DNA of 64,000 nucleotides from Massilia sp. H6 (GTDB lineage: Bacteria > Pseudomonadota > Gammaproteobacteria > Burkholderiales > Burkholderiaceae_D): the NCBI RefSeq assembly GCF_024802625.1, contig NZ_CP103371.1, positions 1,612,001-1,676,000 of the forward strand, in the 5' to 3' direction. Position 1 is the stretch's first letter; every line of letters starts with the position of its first letter. Below are positions 28,503 to 37,478 of the stretch, one piece after another. The notes under the pieces were generated by a model. That model made no database searches. It had not been told where the DNA came from and worked only from the letters and a program-made list of their open reading frames with translations. The translations under genes were made by a program, and so were the position numbers.

Positions 28503-30452
28503 ATGGCTGTCATCTCTCTCTCTTCCGCGCAACTGGCATTCGGCCACGTCGCGCTGCTCGACCACGCTGATTTCTCTCTTGAAACCGGCGAACGCGTCGG
28601 CCTGATCGGCCGCAACGGCACCGGCAAGTCGTCGCTGCTGAAAGTTATTTCGGGACGCTTCAAGCTCGACGACGGCCTGCTCGTCATGCAGCAGGGCCTG
28701 AAGATCGCGTATGTCGAGCAGGAGCCGACCTTCGATCCTGATACCACCGTGTTCGACGCGGTCGCCGCCGGCATGGGCGAGCAGCAGGCCATGCTGGCCG
28801 AATACGAAGCGCTGACCGGCCAGTTCGGCGGCGACAACGACGACGCGCTGATGGAGCGCATGCACGACATCCAGGTCAAGCTCGACGCCACCGACGGCTG
28901 GAACCTGCAGCACAAGGTCGATACCACGCTCGATCGTCTCGGGCTGGCCGGTGCGGCGAAGATGGGCACGCTCTCGGGCGGTATGCAGAAACGCGTGGCG
29001 CTGGCCGTGGCGCTGGTGTCCGCCCCCGACGTGCTGCTGCTGGACGAGCCGACCAACCACCTCGACTTCATGTCGATCAAGTGGCTCGAGGGCTTGCTGC
29101 GCGAATACCGCGGCTCGGTGCTGTTCATTACCCACGACCGTAGTTTCCTGGACAATGTCGCCACCCGCATCCTGGAGCTCGATCGCGGCCGTTTGCTGTC
29201 CTTCCCGGGCAATTTCACGACGTATCAGGAACGCAAGCGCGAACTGCTGGCCAACGAAGAAGTCGAGAACGCCAAGTTCGACAAGTTTTTGGCACAAGAA
29301 GAAGTCTGGATCCGCAAGGGCGTGCAGGCCCGCCGCACCCGTGACGAAGGCCGGGTGCGGCGCCTGGAAGCCTTGCGCCTGAGCCGCGCGGCGCGCCGCG
29401 AACAGCAGGGCAATATCAAGCTCGACGTCGGTATGGGCGAGCGTTCGGGCAAGATCGTCGCCGACATGGAAAACGTGTTCAAGTCGTATGGCGAAAAAAC
29501 CATCGTTACCAATTTCAGCGGCACCATCCTGCGCGGCGACAAGGTTGGCCTGATCGGGCCCAACGGCGCCGGCAAGACGACCTTGCTCAAGATTATCCTT
29601 GGTGACGAGACCGCCGACAGCGGCAAGGTACGCCTGGGCACCAAGCTCAACGTGGCCTATTTCGACCAGATGCGCGCCCAGCTCGATGAAAACGCAAGCC
29701 TGGCCGACACCATCGCGCCGGGCAGCGACTGGGTCGAGGTCAATGGCCAGAAAAAGCACGTGATGACCTACCTCAACGACTTCTTGTTCGCGCCAGAACG
29801 GGCGCGTTCGCCGGTCAAGTCGCTCTCTGGCGGCGAGCGCAATCGCCTGCTGCTGGCGCGCCTGTTCGCCAAGCCGGCCAACTGCCTGGTACTTGACGAG
29901 CCGACCAACGACCTCGACATCGAGACGCTGGAGCTGCTGGAAGAACTGCTCGAGGATTACACCGGTACCGTGTTCCTGGTGAGCCACGATCGTACCTTCC
30001 TCGACAACGTGGTCACCCAGGTGATCGTGGCCGAGGGCGCGGGACTGTGGCGCGAATACGTCGGCGGTTACAGCGATTGGGAGCGGGTGCGCAGCAGCGC
30101 GCCGGCCATGGCCGCCTCGGCGGCGGCGGCGGCGGCCAATCAAGCGATTATTGTTGCGCGGCAAGAAAGCGCCAAAGCGGGCGACGTATCCTCGACGGCA
30201 CAGGCCGCACCTGCCAAAAAGGTAAAGCTGAGCTACAAGGAGCAGCGCGAGCTGGAAGAGCTTCCGACGTTGATTGCCTCGCTGGAAGATGAACAGTCGG
30301 CCATCACGGCCCAGCTCAACGCACCGGACTTCTACAAGAAGAATCCGGCCGACGCGCGCCGCATCAACGAGCGGTTTGCCGAGATAGAGGAATTGCTGCT
30401 CGACGCGCTCGACCGCTGGGAGCGGATCGAAGCCCGCGCCAGGGGAGAGTAG
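28503..30452 (+). CDS. uup: ABC-F family ATPase Uup
   Basis: Cytoplasmic twin-ATPase protein without membrane domains, about 649 residues, of the Uup branch linked to ribosome function and precise excision/replication-related phenotypes in E. coli. The first ATPase domain has Walker A GRNGTGKSS, signature LSGGMQKRVA and Walker B VLLLDEPTNHLD. The second has GPNGAGKTT, LSGGERNRLLLARL and CLVLDEPTNDLD. A linker (RKGVQARRTRDEGRVRRLEAL) lies between them, and a C-terminal coiled-coil domain (YKEQRELEELPTLIASLEDEQ) is typical of Uup. The ATG beginning MAVISLSSAQ was chosen over an upstream ATG because it matches the start of the ABC domain. Confidence 0.93.
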   Translation: MAVISLSSAQLAFGHVALLDHADFSLETGERVGLIGRNGTGKSSLLKVISGRFKLDDGLLVMQQGLKIAYVEQEPTFDPDTTVFDAVAAGMGEQQAMLAEYEALTGQFGGDNDDALMERMHDIQVKLDATDGWNLQHKVDTTLDRLGLAGAAKMGTLSGGMQKRVALAVALVSAPDVLLLDEPTNHLDFMSIKWLEGLLREYRGSVLFITHDRSFLDNVATRILELDRGRLLSFPGNFTTYQERKRELLANEEVENAKFDKFLAQEEVWIRKGVQARRTRDEGRVRRLEALRLSRAARREQQGNIKLDVGMGERSGKIVADMENVFKSYGEKTIVTNFSGTILRGDKVGLIGPNGAGKTTLLKIILGDETADSGKVRLGTKLNVAYFDQMRAQLDENASLADTIAPGSDWVEVNGQKKHVMTYLNDFLFAPERARSPVKSLSGGERNRLLLARLFAKPANCLVLDEPTNDLDIETLELLEELLEDYTGTVFLVSHDRTFLDNVVTQVIVAEGAGLWREYVGGYSDWERVRSSAPAMAASAAAAAANQAIIVARQESAKAGDVSSTAQAAPAKKVKLSYKEQRELEELPTLIASLEDEQSAITAQLNAPDFYKKNPADARRINERFAEIEELLLDALDRWERIEARARGE

Positions 30453-30496
30453 CCTAACCAAGGGGGCAAGCAGGCCAGGCGCCTGCCGACACGGAC

Positions 30497-31258
30497 ATGA
30501 CCGAGCAACACGATGCACGTCGCGCTCCATCCGGCCCCCGCCCCGACACCCGCAGCGGGCCTGCCCCCGGCACCCCTGCGCCCGATGCTCCCTTCCTGAA
30601 CCGCGCCGCCTGGGCGCGCATCCTGCCGTTCGCGGCGTGGATCTTGTTTATCATCCTGGGCGACATGCTCGAGCATGCCGGCTGGGCGCGCGACGCGCTG
30701 CGCTGGCTGTACCCGCTTCAGAGCGGGGTCGTTGCACTGCTGCTTGCCTGCTCCTGGCGCCATTACCATGAACTGCATCATCCGGCGCTGCCCGGAGCGG
30801 GGCCGCTGCTGGCCTGCAGCGGCGCGGGCCTGCTGGTATTCGTGCTCTGGATTAATCTCGACGCCCCCTGGATGCGCATTGGCCCGGTACCGGGCTACGA
30901 CCCTACTACCGCAGGCGCGATCGACTGGCTGCTGGTGGCAAGCCGGATCGCCGGCGCCGCCCTGGTGGTGCCTGTCATGGAAGAACTGTTCTGGCGCTCG
31001 TTCCTGATGCGCTGGATCGAGGCTGCCGACTTCGAAGCGGTCGAGCCCGCACGCGTCGGGTTCAAGGGACTGCTGGTGTCGAGCTTGCTGTTCGGCGTCG
31101 AACACGCGCTCTGGCTGGCCGGAATCGTCGCCGGACTGGCCTATGCGTTTCTTTATATGCGGTACCGCAACTTGTGGTCGGCGGTGCTCGCCCACGCTGT
31201 CACTAATGGCTTGCTGGGCGCATGGGTGGTCGCGACCGGCAACTGGAGTTTCTGGTAA
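30497..31258 (+). CDS. CAAX prenyl protease-related (CPBP) membrane protein of the exosortase B locus
   Basis: A 253-residue multi-pass protein of the CPBP/Abi intramembrane metalloprotease family. Motif 1 is EELFWRSFLMRW (EExxxR), motif 2 FGVEHALW (FxxxH) and motif 3 HAVTN (HxxxN), so the putative catalytic set is intact. A proline-rich cytoplasmic N-terminus (about 30 residues) precedes the first helix. This family is a known companion of XrtB-type EPS loci (the PEP-CTERM CAAX-related group). It starts the locus here, 36 bp before epsL. Substrate unknown. Confidence 0.82.
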   Translation: MTEQHDARRAPSGPRPDTRSGPAPGTPAPDAPFLNRAAWARILPFAAWILFIILGDMLEHAGWARDALRWLYPLQSGVVALLLACSWRHYHELHHPALPGAGPLLACSGAGLLVFVLWINLDAPWMRIGPVPGYDPTTAGAIDWLLVASRIAGAALVVPVMEELFWRSFLMRWIEAADFEAVEPARVGFKGLLVSSLLFGVEHALWLAGIVAGLAYAFLYMRYRNLWSAVLAHAVTNGLLGAWVVATGNWSFW

Positions 31259-31294
31259 ATCGCGTACAGCGCACTGACTTCGGAAAACACAACC

Positions 31295-32527
31295 ATGATG
31301 CCGCATCCACGCCTTGCCCTGGTCGCCACCACCTTTGCCCTTGCCCCTGCACTGGGCGGGGCCCTGTTGCTGCTTCCGGCGCGCGCCGCCGCGGCCGAGC
31401 AGCAGGAACAAGGCCTGCGCCTGTACGGCGGCATCGGCTGGGGCTACGACGATAACCTGTTGCGCGTGCCCGACGACCGTCCCGCTTTTTCTGGCAAGCG
31501 CAGCGACCGCTGGCGCCAGCTTGATGCCGGCGCCGTGTACGACCAGCGGATCGGCCGCCAGCGCGTGGCATTGGTGGCCAAGGCCTCGACCCTGAAGTTC
31601 GACCACTTCCAGCAGCTCGACCATGACGGGCGCGACCTGCAGGGCACCTGGTTCTGGGAAGTGGGCAACAAGCTCGACGGGAAGCTCGGCGCCAGGTACG
31701 AGCGCGCCCTGGCTCCCTATACCGATTTCTTCAGCGACGAGCGCAACATGCGCGAGCTGCGCCGTCATTGGGTCGACGCCGGCTACCAGCTGCACCCGAG
31801 CTGGAAGCTGCGCGCCGGCTTCACGCGCGAGCGCTTCGAGTACGAGCTGCTGCGCCAGCGCGTCAACAACCGCACCGAACGCGCCGTCGAGGCCGAGCTG
31901 CTCTACACCCCGCGCAGCGGCAGCTCGGTGGGTGTGGTGGCGCGCCGCCTCGAGGGCGCCTACCCGCTTCGCCGCCCGGTCCTGGCCGGCGTGCTCGACG
32001 ACGACTTCACCCAGCACGAACTGAAGCTGCGCGTCCATTGGATCGGCACCGGCGTCACCCGCCTGCAGGCACTGGCCGGCTATGTCCGGCGCGGGCAGAG
32101 CTGGCCCGGCGACGGCAACACCAGCGGTGTCAACGGTCGCCTGAACGCCTTTGTTACCCCGCACGGCAAGCTGAGCTACGAGGCCTCACTGTGGCGCGAA
32201 TTCGCCCCGATCGAGAGCACCATCGCCAGCTATACGTTGAACCGGGGCGCCAGCATCGGCGCCAGCTGGGCCGCCACCGGCAAGCTCAAGGTCGACGCCA
32301 GTACCGCCTACGAAGAGCGGGCCTACAATCCGCGCGCCGGTTTCGCCGCTGGTGCCGACCTGAGCGACTCGCTACGGCGCACCAGCTTGCGCGCGACCTG
32401 GCAAGCCAGCCGCAAGGTGACCGTGTCGGCCCGCTGGCAGCAGCAGCGGCGCAGCGGCTCCCCGGTACTGGGCCTGGGCAGCTTCGACGCGAACACCGTG
32501 GTCTTGAACGCCAATTTGCTGTTCTGA
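31295..32527 (+). CDS. epsL: EpsL-like outer-membrane beta-barrel protein
   Basis: A 410-residue exported protein with a signal peptide (LALVATTFALAPALGGALLLLPARAAAAE). The mature part is made of alternating amphipathic strands with frequent Tyr/Trp/Arg (YGGIGWGYDDNLLRVPDD; GKLGARYERALAPYTDFF) and ends ...NTVVLNANLLF, with a C-terminal Phe typical of outer-membrane barrels. It fits the EpsL family of methanolan/XrtB-type loci, thought to be the outer-membrane export or secretion component. It lies between the CAAX-like gene and the priming transferase, with short gaps of 36 and 27 bp. Confidence 0.82.
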   Translation: MMPHPRLALVATTFALAPALGGALLLLPARAAAAEQQEQGLRLYGGIGWGYDDNLLRVPDDRPAFSGKRSDRWRQLDAGAVYDQRIGRQRVALVAKASTLKFDHFQQLDHDGRDLQGTWFWEVGNKLDGKLGARYERALAPYTDFFSDERNMRELRRHWVDAGYQLHPSWKLRAGFTRERFEYELLRQRVNNRTERAVEAELLYTPRSGSSVGVVARRLEGAYPLRRPVLAGVLDDDFTQHELKLRVHWIGTGVTRLQALAGYVRRGQSWPGDGNTSGVNGRLNAFVTPHGKLSYEASLWREFAPIESTIASYTLNRGASIGASWAATGKLKVDASTAYEERAYNPRAGFAAGADLSDSLRRTSLRATWQASRKVTVSARWQQQRRSGSPVLGLGSFDANTVVLNANLLF

Positions 32528-32554
32528 CGCCACACAGACGGGGCCAGGCGCGTC

Positions 32555-33937
32555 ATGACGGTTAACGATGTTCCGATCATCTCGTTCTTCCAGCGCGTGC
32601 TCGATCCGTTGATCATCATGGGAACCCTGTACTTGGCAACCATGTACTACGGGGAACCGTTTTCGGGGTATTCGCTGGTACTGATGATCCTGGCCTTCTT
32701 CATTTCGTCCGCGGTCTACCAGCACGTCGATCCCTACCGCACCTGGCGCAGTGGCCGCATGCTGGCCTACGCGCGCGATACCATCTTCGGCTGGTGCCTG
32801 ACGATCGCGGTGCTGTACTTCCTGGGCTCGGCCAGCGGGCTGAAATATTTCTACGACGAGCGGGTGCTGCTGGCGTGGATCATCGCGACCCCGCTCACCA
32901 TCCTGGCCAGCCATCTGGCGGTGCGCCAGGCCACCGGCAGCCGCGACTGTTCGCGCGAAGTGCGCTCGGTCGTGGTGGTCGGCGCCAACGAGGTCGGCCT
33001 CAAGTTTGCCAGGGTGTGCGAGCGCCACCCCAATCTGTTCATGGACGTAAAGGGTTTCTTCGAAGACCGCGGCCACGGGCGCCGCCCGGCCATCCTGGCT
33101 TATCCGCTGCTGGGCGGCATGGCCGACATCTGCGCCTACGTGCGCGAACACCACATCAAGATGATCTTCATCAGCCAGCCGATCTCGGCCCAGCCGCGCA
33201 TCCGCAGGCTGATCGACGAGCTGAAAGACACCACCGCTTCGGTGTATTTTCTGCCCGACGTCTACGTGTTTGACCTGATGCAGGCGCGTTTCGACACCGT
33301 CGGTGGCATGCCGGTGATCGCGATCAGCGAAACGCCATTCATGGGCTTTAACAGCGTCATCAAGCGCGGCAGCGACATCGTGATCGGCGGCATCATCCTG
33401 CTGCTGCTGGCGCCGCTGATGGCGGTCACCGCGCTCGCAGTCAAGCTGACCTCGCCCGGACCGGTGATTTTCCGGCAACGCCGCTATGGCCTGTATGGCG
33501 AGGAGATCTACGTCTACAAATTCCGCTCGATGAACGTCACCGAGGATGGCGCCGATGTCGTTCAGGCCAGCAAGAATGACGGCCGCGTGACCCGCATCGG
33601 CAGCTTCCTGCGCCGTACCTCGCTCGACGAATTGCCGCAGTTTTTCAATGTGCTGCAGGGGCGCATGAGCCTGGTCGGACCGCGCCCGCATGCGGTGGCT
33701 CACAACGAGCAATACCGCAAGCTGATCAAGGGTTACATGCTGCGCCACAAGGTACGTCCGGGCATCACCGGCTGGGCCCAGGTCAACGGCCTGCGCGGAG
33801 AAACCGCCACCCTCGACAAGATGGAAGCGCGCATTCAGTACGACCTCGACTACCTGCGCAACTGGTCGCTATGGCTGGACCTGTGGATCATCCTGAAAAC
33901 CGTCAAGGTGGTGCTCAAGCGCGAAAATGCGCATTGA
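32555..33937 (+). CDS. Undecaprenyl-phosphate glucose phosphotransferase (priming transferase, EpsB/WcaJ type)
   Basis: A polyisoprenyl-phosphate hexose-1-phosphate transferase that begins repeat-unit synthesis on undecaprenyl phosphate at the inner membrane. 460 residues: N-terminal transmembrane helices, a central CoA-binding-like domain (VVVVGANEVGLKFARVCERH), then the catalytic bacterial sugar transferase domain with KRGSDIVIGG, PGPVIFRQRRYGLYGEEIYVYKF, RRTSLDELPQFFNVLQGRMS and RPHAVAHNEQYRKLI, ending GWAQVNGLRGET. Length and order match the WcaJ/EpsB family; glucose is the usual but not proven sugar. Confidence 0.93.
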   Translation: MTVNDVPIISFFQRVLDPLIIMGTLYLATMYYGEPFSGYSLVLMILAFFISSAVYQHVDPYRTWRSGRMLAYARDTIFGWCLTIAVLYFLGSASGLKYFYDERVLLAWIIATPLTILASHLAVRQATGSRDCSREVRSVVVVGANEVGLKFARVCERHPNLFMDVKGFFEDRGHGRRPAILAYPLLGGMADICAYVREHHIKMIFISQPISAQPRIRRLIDELKDTTASVYFLPDVYVFDLMQARFDTVGGMPVIAISETPFMGFNSVIKRGSDIVIGGIILLLLAPLMAVTALAVKLTSPGPVIFRQRRYGLYGEEIYVYKFRSMNVTEDGADVVQASKNDGRVTRIGSFLRRTSLDELPQFFNVLQGRMSLVGPRPHAVAHNEQYRKLIKGYMLRHKVRPGITGWAQVNGLRGETATLDKMEARIQYDLDYLRNWSLWLDLWIILKTVKVVLKRENAH

Positions 33938-34198
33938 GCCGGGCTGAACGCTTGGGCTGGCCGCAAGCAGGGGCAGGTTTGAAGGTTTGACGAAAATCAA
34001 TCAAATCTAGTCAAGGTGCTGGCATTTTTCATCCAACGTACAGTAAGTTGAAAAACGCAACGATTCGCTTAATGACGCCTTAAAAAGCATGCGCACAATT
34101 GGCCATGTCCTTGCACGGCCAGGCAGCTTGCGTAGAATTGTTAATGAACTTGCAACTTGCTGTGCCCGCTTGCTGATGCGAACAAGGTAGGCAACAAG
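33938..34198. other. Intergenic region before the fcl segment
   Basis: 261 bp with an A/T-rich central part (about 34000-34090) and no credible gene. It probably contains a promoter for the fucose/EpsD-onward part of the locus, but I find no reliable -35/-10 pair. Short frames from the left lead into the gmd-like remnant. Confidence 0.45.
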
Positions 34199-34240
34199 AT
34201 GAAAACGGCAGTTGTTAGCGGCGTCACTGGCCAGAATGGG
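34199..34240 (+). pseudogene. Apparent 5' remnant of gmd (GDP-mannose 4,6-dehydratase)
   Basis: An ATG at 34199 opens [14 protein letters not shown], which matches the highly recognisable first 14 residues of GDP-mannose 4,6-dehydratase (typically MKTALITGVTGQDG with its GxxGxxG dinucleotide motif). The similarity stops there; the next ~30 codons ([12 protein letters not shown]...) resemble nothing in Gmd, and the frame runs straight into the GDP-L-fucose synthase gene. The simplest reading is that most of gmd was deleted, leaving its start codon region in frame upstream of fcl. Chance similarity over 14 residues is possible but the neighbour makes it unlikely. Confidence 0.6.
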
Positions 34241-34330
34241 TTTTGGCCGGGGCAGGGGGGCGACGAATGCGGGAGCCAGAAGCTGCTCGCAGTCGATCCG
34301 CAGTGTTTGCCTGCACTTTCACGGGAGGTC

Positions 34331-35455
34331 ATGTTGAACCATTCGACGCCAGGCTGGCAGTGCGGCCAGCAGCCTACCGAGCCCCGCATCTATGTCGCCG
34401 GCCATCGCGGCCTGGTGGGCTCGGCCATCGTGCGCGTTTTGCGCGCCCAGGGACGGACCGATATCGTTACACGCAGCCACCACGAACTGGAGCTCACCGA
34501 CCAGGCCCAGGTGCGCGAATTCTTCCATCGTGAAGCGATCGACCAGGTCTACCTGGCCGCGGCCAAGGTAGGCGGCATCCACGCCAATAACACGTATCCA
34601 GCAGAATTTATATACGACAACATGATGGTCCAGGCCAATGTGGTGCACGAGGCCTGGAAGGCGGGTGTGCGCAAGCTTCTGTTTCTCGGATCCTCGTGCA
34701 TCTATCCGCGCCTGGCCGCCCAGCCGATCCGCGAAGAATCGCTCATGAACGGCATACTCGAGCCAACCAACGAACCCTATGCGATGGCCAAGATCGCCGG
34801 CATCAAGCTATGCGAGAGCTTCAACCGCCAGTACGGCACCGACTACCGCAGCGTGATGCCGACCAACCTGTACGGTCCGGGCGACAACTACCACCCAGAA
34901 AACAGCCACGTGATCCCGGCGCTGCTACGCCGCTTCCACGAGGCGGTGAGCGCCAATGCGGCCGAGGTTGTGATCTGGGGTAGTGGCAAGCCCATGCGTG
35001 AATTCCTGTACGTGGACGACATGGCCACTGCCAGTGTCTTTGTCATGAACCTGGCGCACGCGCAGTACGCCGCCAATACCGACCCGATGCACTCGCACAT
35101 CAATGTCGGCACCGGCGAAGATGTCACCATCGCCGAGCTGGCCCGGCTGGTCGGTGAAACCGTCGGCTACCGGGGCCGCATCGTGTTCGACGCCAGCAAG
35201 CCGGACGGCACCCCACGCAAGCTGCTCGACGTCTCGAAGCTGGCTGCACTGGGCTGGCGCGCCTCGACCGCGCTGCCCGATGGACTGCGCCGCACCTATG
35301 ACGCCTTCCTGGCCGTGCAGGGGCAACAAGGCGCCGCGCCGCAGGCAAGTCCAGTCGACCCCGCCCACGGCCCGGCACTGTCGCCATCCGCCGCGGAATG
35401 CGCGCGGCCCGTTCGGCAAATCAGCGCGGTGTCGGCTGACACATCTGGCTTGTAA
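34331..35455 (+). CDS. fcl: GDP-L-fucose synthase
   Basis: Epimerase/reductase converting GDP-4-keto-6-deoxy-mannose to GDP-L-fucose. About 374 residues. The NADP-binding motif [10 protein letters not shown] lies near the N-terminus, with [22 protein letters not shown] (catalytic Ser/Cys region), [10 protein letters not shown] (Tyr-Lys pair), the substrate region [17 protein letters not shown] and REFLYVDD. A Pro/Ala-rich tail of about 50 residues follows the usual end. I place the start at the ATG with GGGAGG just upstream; a longer frame beginning at the gmd-like remnant is open and would add 44 residues. Its substrate needs Gmd, which is not intact in this window. Confidence 0.88.
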   Translation: MLNHSTPGWQCGQQPTEPRIYVAGHRGLVGSAIVRVLRAQGRTDIVTRSHHELELTDQAQVREFFHREAIDQVYLAAAKVGGIHANNTYPAEFIYDNMMVQANVVHEAWKAGVRKLLFLGSSCIYPRLAAQPIREESLMNGILEPTNEPYAMAKIAGIKLCESFNRQYGTDYRSVMPTNLYGPGDNYHPENSHVIPALLRRFHEAVSANAAEVVIWGSGKPMREFLYVDDMATASVFVMNLAHAQYAANTDPMHSHINVGTGEDVTIAELARLVGETVGYRGRIVFDASKPDGTPRKLLDVSKLAALGWRASTALPDGLRRTYDAFLAVQGQQGAAPQASPVDPAHGPALSPSAAECARPVRQISAVSADTSGL

Positions 35456-35503
35456 ATCAAGACAACCGGCGGGCAGTCGCCCGCCGCCAACATCGAGGAA
35501 ATT

Positions 35504-36529
35504 ATGTTGAACATCTTTCATTTTGCCGCGCCGCTTGCATCGCCTGTCAGGCCACGGGGCCTGCTGTCCGCCGCTGCGCTGCTGCTGGCCGGGGCGGCCC
35601 TGGCTGGCTGCGGTGACGACCGGGCCAAGCAAGCCAAGCCGGGCCAGGCACTGGCCAGTGTCAACGGCGAAGAAATCACCGTACTGCAGTTGAACGAAGA
35701 AATGCAGCGCGCCGGCCTGCCTGCCGCCCAGCAGGCCGTTGCCAGCAAACAGATCCTGCAGGCGCTGATCGACCGCGAGCTGCTCGAAGACGAGGCGGCC
35801 AAGGGAAAGATCGACCGCGACCCCAAGGTGATGCAAGCCATCGAGCGCGCGCGGTCGCTGATCATCGCCCAGGCCTACTTGCAAAAGCGGTTGGGCGAAC
35901 CGGTGCGCCCGACCCAGGCCGAAGTCGAAGACTATTTCAATAAGAATCCGCAGTTCTTTGCCCAGCGCAAGCAGTTCATCATGAACGAGCTGATCCTGGC
36001 TGGCGCCGACCTGACCCCGGAAGTGCGCGCCGCTGCCGATGCTGCCCGGTCGCTCGAAGAAGTCGCGGTCTTGCTCGATGCGCGCAACATCAAGTACGGC
36101 CGCGCCCAGGTCACCCGCAGCACCGCCGACCTCAACCCCCAGCTCTCCGGCAAGCTGCTGGCCATGCCCAAGGGCCAGTTGTTTGTCGTAAAAGAGGGCG
36201 AGCGGGCGATGCTGATCTCGATCGCGGAGGTACGCGACGCACCGGTCACGCTGGCGGTGGCGGCTCCCCAGATCGGCCAGTTCTTGACGAACAGAAAGAA
36301 CAAGGAGCTGGCCGCTGCCGAGATCCAGCGCCTGCGCGCCAGCGCCAGGATCGATTACCTGAACAAGGACTACGCCCCTGACGCCAGCACGCCAGGCGCC
36401 ACCGCTGCGGCAAACGGGGCGCCGGCCACGCCGCGGGTAGTGCCGGTGGCCGCGACCGAAGCGGCGCCAGCGGCCACAGCGGGCGTCGACAAGGGCGCGT
36501 TCGACAAGGGCGTAGCCGGTCTTGAATAG
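35504..36529 (+). CDS. epsD: EpsD-family peptidyl-prolyl isomerase lipoprotein
   Basis: A 341-residue parvulin-like (SurA/PpiD-related) protein of XrtB-type EPS loci. The lipobox LAGC at about residues 33-36 predicts a lipid-anchored periplasmic protein. A SurA-like N-terminal helical part (VNGEEITVLQLNEEM; LLEDEAAKGKIDRDPKV) precedes a region corresponding to a divergent PPIase domain, then an Ala/Pro-rich tail. In the methanolan system EpsD is needed for polysaccharide synthesis; its isomerase activity is unproven. It lies 48 bp after fcl and 68 bp before epsE. Confidence 0.87.
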   Translation: MLNIFHFAAPLASPVRPRGLLSAAALLLAGAALAGCGDDRAKQAKPGQALASVNGEEITVLQLNEEMQRAGLPAAQQAVASKQILQALIDRELLEDEAAKGKIDRDPKVMQAIERARSLIIAQAYLQKRLGEPVRPTQAEVEDYFNKNPQFFAQRKQFIMNELILAGADLTPEVRAAADAARSLEEVAVLLDARNIKYGRAQVTRSTADLNPQLSGKLLAMPKGQLFVVKEGERAMLISIAEVRDAPVTLAVAAPQIGQFLTNRKNKELAAAEIQRLRASARIDYLNKDYAPDASTPGATAAANGAPATPRVVPVAATEAAPAATAGVDKGAFDKGVAGLE

Positions 36530-36597
36530 CCCAGCGTCACGCAGTGTTGGCGCAGGTTCGGCGCAGGTTTCTATCACCCGGCAAGAAAGGAGCAATC

Positions 36598-37386
36598 ATG
36601 AAACGATTCATCAAGTGGGCGGTGGCCACGGCGCTGGTCCTGGGCATGGGAATTGCCAGCGCCGCCGAAGTGCTGCTGGGGCCGGGCGACGTGGTCAAGC
36701 TGTCGGTCTATGGCAGTCCGGATTTGTCGCTCGAGACGCGTGTCAGCGAGACCGGCAACATCACTTTCCCACTGCTGGGTCAGGTTGCCGTCGGCGGCCT
36801 GCCGGTGGCGGCGGCCGAGAAGAAGATCGGCGAGCTGCTCGAGAAAGGCGGCTATCTCAAGAAGGCCCAGGTCAACATGCTGGTCACTACCCTGGCAAGC
36901 CAGCAGGTGTCGGTGCTGGGCTATGTCAACCGGCCGGGCCGCTATGCGGTGGACGGGCGCCGCAAGGTACTGGATGTGCTGGCGATGGCGGGCGGCATCC
37001 ATGGCGATGGCGGCGACCTCATCAACCTGGTCCGGACCCGCAACGGCAGCACCACGCGCGCGACCATCGACGTAATCGACATGGTGCGCAAAGGCGAACT
37101 GGACAACGATGTCGAAGTCGCCGGCGGCGACATCATCTATGTCGAGCGCGCCCCGCGCGCCTATGTCACCGGCGAGGTGGCCCGTCCGGGACCGTTCCGC
37201 CTTGAACGCGGCATGACCGTCCAGCAGGCTGTTTCGGCCGGGGGCGGCCTGAGCCTGCGTGGCAGTAACAACGGCATCAAGATCACCCGCCGCGACGCCA
37301 GCGGCAACCCGGTGACGATCAATGTCAAGGCCAGCGACCCGGTTCAGGTCGACGATGTGATTGTCGTCCGTGAAAGCTGGTTCTAA
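36598..37386 (+). CDS. epsE: Polysaccharide export protein EpsE (Wza-like)
   Basis: A 262-residue exported protein with a signal peptide (KWAVATALVLGMGIASA). It has the polysaccharide export sequence (VLLGPGDVVKLSVYGSPDLSLETRVSETGNITFPLLGQV), then two SLBB-type repeats (VSVLGYVNRPGRYAVDG; AYVTGEVARPGPFRLERG). This is the OPX/Wza family forming the outer-membrane export channel or its periplasmic ring. The ATG is preceded by AAGGAG at a 5-bp spacing; an earlier in-frame ATG 54 bp upstream would break the signal peptide. Confidence 0.92.
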   Translation: MKRFIKWAVATALVLGMGIASAAEVLLGPGDVVKLSVYGSPDLSLETRVSETGNITFPLLGQVAVGGLPVAAAEKKIGELLEKGGYLKKAQVNMLVTTLASQQVSVLGYVNRPGRYAVDGRRKVLDVLAMAGGIHGDGGDLINLVRTRNGSTTRATIDVIDMVRKGELDNDVEVAGGDIIYVERAPRAYVTGEVARPGPFRLERGMTVQQAVSAGGGLSLRGSNNGIKITRRDASGNPVTINVKASDPVQVDDVIVVRESWF

Positions 37387-37478
37387 GCCGATGCCGATGA
37401 AAATGCCGCTGCGCGTCCCGGACGCGGGCGCGCCCGTTTAGCCCACCGCTGCAAGGCAACCGATGCAAAGGCAAGGCC

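Noticed and set aside
28494-30530. 678-codon open frame antisense to uup
   Set aside because: It mirrors the uup reading frame in GC-rich DNA, has no domain signature, and uup on the other strand is unambiguous.
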